Shown piece after piece: positions 42,748 through 46,614 of a stretch of DNA of 46,614 nt; the first letter of the stretch is position 1; each line of letters begins with the position of its first letter. Origin of the DNA: Nitrospinaceae bacterium (GTDB lineage: Bacteria > Nitrospinota > Nitrospinia > Nitrospinales > VA-1); assembly GCA_029261455.1 (NCBI GenBank), contig JAJDBH010000020.1:1-46614 (forward strand), written 5' to 3'. The notes below the pieces were generated by a model. It worked only from the letters and a program-made list of their open reading frames with translations, was not told the origin of the DNA and searched no databases. Made by a program: the position numbers and the translations under genes.

Positions 42748-43173
42748 CTATTCCTGCTGTTTTAAAGTATAAGCATTAATTTTACTTTTTGTGTTTTCAA
42801 GTTCCAGTCCAATACGTGTCAATAAATGTGTTGTATTCCTCAGGCGCCCCACCAATGCCAGGATAATAGGCTTCATACCATCTGGAAGTTCACCCATTGC
42901 TGTATCAAAAAGTTCCTTGCTAATCACACCAACGGTCACATCTCCAACGGCTGAAACATTGGCACTCCGTACTGTTTCTGCAATCAAACCCATCTCTCCG
43001 AAAACCTCACCCTCCTTGAGAGTTCCTATTGTGACGACTTTTTTATCTAACTTCTGTGAGATGCGAACCTTGCCCTTGATAACCACATAGGCATTGTTAC
43101 TCATAATCCCTTCTGTGACGATGATATCGCCATCACCATAGTGCTGGTGAATGGGCGTGTCTTGTAGTTTCAT
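42748..43173 (-). CDS. Cyclic-nucleotide-binding-domain protein
   Basis: The 141-residue protein is a single CRP-type cNMP-binding beta-barrel: DGDIIVTEGIMSNNAYVVIK and the phosphate-binding cassette FGEMGLIAETVRSANVSA, followed by a helix. There is no helix-turn-helix, so it is not a transcription factor. It may sense cAMP or c-di-GMP, or simply serve as a protein-interaction barrel. Its ATG overlaps the stop of the zinc-ribbon gene by four bases (ATGA), so the pair is translationally coupled, and pilC follows after 12 bases. The context suggests control of pilus assembly or retraction. I know of no standard pil gene of this description. Confidence 0.88.
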   Translation of the reverse strand: MKLQDTPIHQHYGDGDIIVTEGIMSNNAYVVIKGKVRISQKLDKKVVTIGTLKEGEVFGEMGLIAETVRSANVSAVGDVTVGVISKELFDTAMGELPDGMKPIILALVGRLRNTTHLLTRIGLELENTKSKINAYTLKQQE

Positions 43174-43844
43174 GCTTTTCCCATAGAGTGAAGAGTTTCT
43201 TTGAATACCTTATAGAAAATTTCATTTTCAGAGATCGATTTCTTTAAAACATCCCCTAGTTTATTCATATCCTTTTCGTTGATCACAACATTAACGCTTT
43301 TCTGGAAGGCCTGCATATTATTTAGAGTTTTAAAGTTTGTCCCCAATAACGCCAAAAAAATATTCCTACGCGTCACCATGGGCAGCTCGATCAAGGTTTG
43401 ATAAACAGGATTATTATCGAGCCCCTTGTCGCCGTAGTTTTCATTCAAGGCAACAAAATGGAAGTGGGTGAATTTCATTTTATGCACCGCGTGTTCCGGT
43501 GATTTGGCGTATTGAATTTTAAAGTCTCTACTTTCCAACGCCTCGGTCCAAATGGACTTATTTTTTTCGTCCAACACCAAAGCTAACTGATCACCTTCTT
43601 CGTAAATAACCAGTTCATCATCATCTTCAAAATCTTCATGCTCCACAACCATACTCGTAGCGTCTAACGCCTTTTCAGGTTCGGGTGCAGCAGAAGGTGC
43701 AGGTGGTTCGTGGCTTTTCAAGTGCTGATCTACTTTGATTTTATTTTTGCATCCGGGACAGGTGATGGAGAAGGCCTGGTCTTTAGGCAGTTTCTCATCC
43801 GGAATATTCATGGACCGCTGACATGCATTACACTCTACTTGCAT
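43170..43844 (-). CDS. Zinc-ribbon protein with a receiver-like domain lacking the phospho-acceptor
   Basis: The N-terminus is an MJ0042-type zinc ribbon (CNACQRSMNIP...CPGCKNKIKV; Cys5, Cys8, Cys29 and Cys32). After a Pro/Ala/Glu-rich linker (about 44-85), the C-terminal 135 residues have the strand-helix order of a response-regulator receiver: LALVLDE (87-93), DFKIQYA (107-113), FHFVALNENYG (128-138), NIFLALLGT (161-169) and VNVVINEKD (184-192). Asn134 sits where the phosphorylated Asp would be, and the conserved Lys after strand 5 is missing. The receiver assignment is inference from the pattern and not a family match. The gene is coupled by ATGA overlap to the cNMP-binding gene and lies 16 bases after the PilU-like ATPase gene. 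Confidence 0.7.
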   Translation of the reverse strand: MQVECNACQRSMNIPDEKLPKDQAFSITCPGCKNKIKVDQHLKSHEPPAPSAAPEPEKALDATSMVVEHEDFEDDDELVIYEEGDQLALVLDEKNKSIWTEALESRDFKIQYAKSPEHAVHKMKFTHFHFVALNENYGDKGLDNNPVYQTLIELPMVTRRNIFLALLGTNFKTLNNMQAFQKSVNVVINEKDMNKLGDVLKKSISENEIFYKVFKETLHSMGKA

Positions 43845-43860
43845 ATTGGTTCACCCTTTC

Positions 43861-45033
43861 TCATTTTTGTACTTCAGCCCCGTATTCATCGTCCATATTA
43901 AGCCCTTCAATATCCGTGGTCTTTTCACCTTTAGCCGATTTGAGCGTGTCGATGCCCCGGCCAACCACAGCCTTTCGGGAAGCATATGCCATAGCGGTTT
44001 CCTCTGTGATAAGACCATCTTCATACAATTTCATTATATGCTGATCGAAAGTCCACATGCCGTAGGCATCACCATTGGTAATGATTTCATAATAAGTTTT
44101 GCCCTCGGATTCACCATTGATGATCGTGTCCTTTACCCGCATAGTGGAAGACATGATCTCAAGTAAAGCTACGCGGCCCCCGCCCACCTTGGGAAGCAAG
44201 CGTTGGCAAATAATCCAGCGAACAGTGTCTGCTAAACGAATGCGTATTTGTTGTTCCTCTTCTTGAGAAAACATGCCCACAATACGGTTGATGGTTTGCC
44301 CTGCATCGACCGTATGTAGGGTACTCATAACCAAATGGCCAGTTTCTGCTGCACTAAGTCCGATCTCTACCGTTTCCCGATCACGCATTTCTCCAACCAG
44401 AATAACCTTGGGTGCCTGACGTAAGGCGGCTCGAAGCCCACTCGAAAATGCGTCATAATCGCTTCCCAATTCCCTCTGATTAAAGGTAGCTTTCTTATGA
44501 GGATGCACAAACTCCACAGGATCTTCCAAAGTGATAATGTGCATGGATTTTTCCTCATTCATCTTATTCAACAAAGCCGCAAGCGTGGTAGATTTTCCGC
44601 TTCCTGTCGCCCCTGTAACCAGAATCAGTCCATTTTTTTCTTCCGCAGCTTTGGCAAACTGGCCTGGAAGTTTTAAGTCTTCAATGGATGGAATTCGCGT
44701 TTCCAGTTTTCTCAGTACAATGGAATAGTTTCCGCGCTGTGAAAATATATTGACTCGAAAACGGGCTTTGCCCACCAGAAAATAGGAACAATCGCAGGAC
44801 CCTTGTTGGATTAAAATTTCTGTTAAACGCCTATCTGCATTGATGATGTTTAAAGCAAATATTTCCGCTTGGAATGGCGTGAGCTCTTCAATAGGAGGGT
44901 CTATGGGAACCGCCGTCAATTGCCCTGAGGTTTCTACCTGACAAGCTTTGCCCACCGTTATATTGAGGTCAGAAATATTTCCGAACGCTTCCAGCATGGT
45001 GGTTAAAATATGATCGACTTCCGCTTTTCTCAT
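43861..45033 (-). CDS. PilT-family retraction ATPase, PilU-like (second copy)
   Basis: The 390-residue cytoplasmic ATPase has Walker A GATGSGKST, the Asp box ITLEDPVEFVHPHKKATFNQ, Walker B APKVILVGEMRDRETVE and the His box LVMSTLHTVDAGQTINR. Compared with the PilT upstream it is longer and has an extra acidic C-terminal tail (residues about 360-390, GEKTTDIEGLNMDDEYG), a feature of PilU-type accessory motors. It begins seven bases after the pilT stop, so the two are one operon. It would help PilT to retract the type IV pilus for twitching motility. Confidence 0.9.
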   Translation of the reverse strand: MRKAEVDHILTTMLEAFGNISDLNITVGKACQVETSGQLTAVPIDPPIEELTPFQAEIFALNIINADRRLTEILIQQGSCDCSYFLVGKARFRVNIFSQRGNYSIVLRKLETRIPSIEDLKLPGQFAKAAEEKNGLILVTGATGSGKSTTLAALLNKMNEEKSMHIITLEDPVEFVHPHKKATFNQRELGSDYDAFSSGLRAALRQAPKVILVGEMRDRETVEIGLSAAETGHLVMSTLHTVDAGQTINRIVGMFSQEEEQQIRIRLADTVRWIICQRLLPKVGGGRVALLEIMSSTMRVKDTIINGESEGKTYYEIITNGDAYGMWTFDQHIMKLYEDGLITEETAMAYASRKAVVGRGIDTLKSAKGEKTTDIEGLNMDDEYGAEVQK

Positions 45034-45040
45034 AGGTTCC

Positions 45041-46114
45041 TCATAAAAATTCTGGAGGTGTACTTAAGAACTGAACAAACCGCTCTTTAACAATCGCCTT
45101 ATCGTAAGCATCTTCGGGACTAATTTTTTTCTCTTCCAGAGCGATAAGAATGGCATCATCTAAAGATTGCATGCCATATTTTTTCCCCGTTTGGATTGCT
45201 GAAGGAATTTGAAAAGTCTTGCCTTCTCGAATCAGGTTGGAAACCGCAGGAGTCACTACCAGAATTTCCAGAACTGCCATCCTGCCTTTTTTATCGATAC
45301 GTTTGAACAAGTTCTGAGCTATTACCCCTTTAAGAGATTCAGAAAGGGTGGTACGAATTTGCGACTGCTGATGCGCCGGAAAAACATCGATGACCCGGTC
45401 AATAGTTTTTGCTGCACTTTGGGTATGAAGTGTGCCAAAAACTAAATGGCCTGTAGAAGCAGCTTCCAAAGCCAGTTCAATAGTTTCTAGATCCCGCATT
45501 TCACCAACGAGGATGATATCCGGGTCTTCTCGTAAGGCTCCGCGCAGGGCGGATTTGAACCCCTTGGTATGCACTCCTATTTCCCGATGATTCACAATAC
45601 AACTTTGACTTTTATGAACAAATTCAACCGGGTCTTCAACAGTAATGATATGACTTTTCTTGTTCCTGTTAACGTAGTCCATCATCGCAGCAAGTGTTGT
45701 GGACTTTCCACTTCCCGTAGGTCCAGTAACCAGAACCATTCCCTTATGCAGCATGGAAAGCTTGGTGATGACTTTTGGAAGCCCCAGTTGTTCAGAGGTC
45801 AGAATTGTGCTTGGAATTTCCCTGAAAACCGCTCCCACACCCCATTTCTGCTGAAAATAATTCGCCCGATAACGAGCCAGGTTGGGAATTTCATAAGCAA
45901 AATCTACATCCCCGGTTTCTTCAAATACCTTGATTTTGTTTTCTGGAGCAATTTCATACAACATGGCTTTCAGTTCATCATTATCCAGTGCTTTGTATTT
46001 GATTCGCTCCATGTCCCCGTGAACCCTAAGTATGGGTTGCGACCCCGAAACAAGGTGCAGGTCTGAAGCGCCCTGCTCATTCATCAGCTTAAAGAAGGCA
46101 TCAATTTTAGCCAC
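45041..46114 (-). CDS. pilT: Type IV pilus retraction ATPase PilT
   Basis: The 357-residue protein has the PilT motifs in order: ASDLHLVSGSQPILRVHGDM (N-terminal domain), Walker A GPTGSGKST, the Asp box ITVEDPVEFVHKSQSCIVNH, Walker B DPDIILVGEMRDLETIELAL, the His box LVFGTLHTQSAAKTIDR and, near position 290, VVTPAVSNLIREGKTFQIPS, the C-terminal AIRNLIRE-type region that is important for retraction. It is the first complete gene of the minus-strand pil block and starts three bases after the RodZ-like gene's stop. Confidence 0.95.
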   Translation of the reverse strand: MAKIDAFFKLMNEQGASDLHLVSGSQPILRVHGDMERIKYKALDNDELKAMLYEIAPENKIKVFEETGDVDFAYEIPNLARYRANYFQQKWGVGAVFREIPSTILTSEQLGLPKVITKLSMLHKGMVLVTGPTGSGKSTTLAAMMDYVNRNKKSHIITVEDPVEFVHKSQSCIVNHREIGVHTKGFKSALRGALREDPDIILVGEMRDLETIELALEAASTGHLVFGTLHTQSAAKTIDRVIDVFPAHQQSQIRTTLSESLKGVIAQNLFKRIDKKGRMAVLEILVVTPAVSNLIREGKTFQIPSAIQTGKKYGMQSLDDAILIALEEKKISPEDAYDKAIVKERFVQFLSTPPEFL

Positions 46115-46117
46115 AGT

Positions 46118-46614
46118 TCACTCTACCCGTTTAGGGTTAATAATAAAGTCTTTGATCACCCTGTCTTCACTTTCCGGCAAGGTTACGAGCTTGCCGTTTA
46201 ATGATAACTCTACTCCTGTCTTATTACCTACCGTCAATCGAAAGGCATCGTTAGCCCTGAAGGTTTTTGCGGTCCCTGCAGGGAGAATAAAATCCTCTTC
46301 CCTGAAATTGTCAATGGTCATGTTAAACCAAGAACTCTCCTTTGCCCGAATCGTTAGCCTTAAAGGTTTTTCCGTGTCCAAAGGGTTTTGAAGATCCTGG
46401 TCAACGCGTGAAACACTTGGGACTTGCAAATTCAGTTCAGTAGGTTCCTGATAAGATAATACTTTCTTCTTGTCCAGGTCTTCGGCGATTTTATCAGACA
46501 GGCTGGCGGATAGTTCGAGGGTCTCAGACCCAACAGTATCTTCCTGTGGAACAGTCTCAATTTTTTCCGCTTTTTCCGTAACTTCACTCACGATCAATTT
46601 TTCGGTAATATCAG
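46118..46614 (-). CDS. RodZ-like protein, C-terminal part (5' end outside the window)
   Basis: Only the last 165 or so residues are present; the frame is open to the window edge, so the start lies beyond it. The final 85 residues match the RodZ C-terminal DUF4115 domain: LRLTIRAKESSWFNMTIDNF, then FILPAGTAKTFRANDAFRLT and the closing VGNKTGVELSLNGKLVTLP. Before it is a Glu/Ser-rich linker. Complete RodZ proteins have an N-terminal helix-turn-helix and a membrane segment and organise MreB-based cell shape; neither is visible here. It is transcribed with pilT, which starts three bases after this stop. Confidence 0.8.
   Translation of the reverse strand, partial: DITEKLIVSEVTEKAEKIETVPQEDTVGSETLELSASLSDKIAEDLDKKKVLSYQEPTELNLQVPSVSRVDQDLQNPLDTEKPLRLTIRAKESSWFNMTIDNFREEDFILPAGTAKTFRANDAFRLTVGNKTGVELSLNGKLVTLPESEDRVIKDFIINPKRVE

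Noticed and set aside
1-46614. CRISPR arrays, rRNA genes, complete insertion sequences or prophage genes
   Set aside because: No regularly spaced repeats, rRNA sequence, transposase, integrase or phage structural gene was seen on either strand.

Overview
The window looks like chromosome from a Gram-negative, flagellated and type-IV-piliated bacterium. The signs are two pilus/secretion gene blocks, a flagellar hook cluster, a lipobox lipoprotein, an O-antigen-ligase-like protein and at least two sigma-54 activators. The base composition is mildly AT-rich. Gene content resembles marine Nitrospinota or deltaproteobacteria-like lineages, but that is an impression and not a computed assignment.

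Layout, left to right. 1-645: the tail of an upstream gene, a broken SIR2-like gene, and two inverted copies of a short repeat. 629-8705: housekeeping and signalling genes (gpmA, a degenerate HD-GYP protein, a frameshifted tlyA, xseB, a CBS-pair protein, xseA, folD and a GAF/sigma-54 activator). 8997-14958: three tandem paralogous membrane proteins, each a GT-C/TMTC-like N-terminal half with a TPR C-terminal half. 15100-17551: tRNA-Leu(CAA) and a two-gene sodium:solute symporter. 17652-20481: a Cache/HAMP/PAS/SpoIIE phosphatase and a pentapeptide-repeat protein, divergent, with an 18-bp palindrome between them. 20513-26031 (minus strand): a type IV pilin followed by a YfhO-like protein, an O-antigen-ligase/TPR protein and an endonuclease-I-like protein that lacks its catalytic His. 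26318-33651 (minus): a PilB-like ATPase with a c-di-GMP-binding type N-terminus, a histidine kinase, a PilR-like regulator, a PilC paralogue, a pseudopilin and a small membrane protein. 34015-38594 (plus): fliK, flgD, flgE and a Maf-type motility accessory protein. 38695-46614 (minus): an FGE-domain lipoprotein, a CDGSH protein, a PilS-like kinase, pilC, a cNMP-binding protein, a zinc-ribbon protein with a receiver-like domain, two PilT-family ATPases and the end of a RodZ-like gene.

How it fits together. Two clean sigma-54 (-24/-12) promoter matches lie in front of the pilin and in front of fliK, and the window encodes two sigma-54 activators, so surface-appendage expression is probably RpoN-dependent. 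A surface-glycosylation theme recurs: an O-antigen-ligase-type protein downstream of the pilin, a Maf protein downstream of the hook gene, and three TMTC-like proteins. A degenerate HD-GYP protein and a MshEN-type PilB N-terminus suggest c-di-GMP input.

Least expected observations: a three-copy repeat of about 58-74 bp at gene 3' ends, two copies of which flank a broken gene in inverted orientation; two likely one-base A-tract deletions or recoding sites (tlyA, and the start of the YfhO gene); several signalling or enzyme domains that keep their fold but have lost key residues; and a zinc-ribbon/pseudo-receiver protein translationally coupled to a cNMP-binding protein inside the pilus operon.
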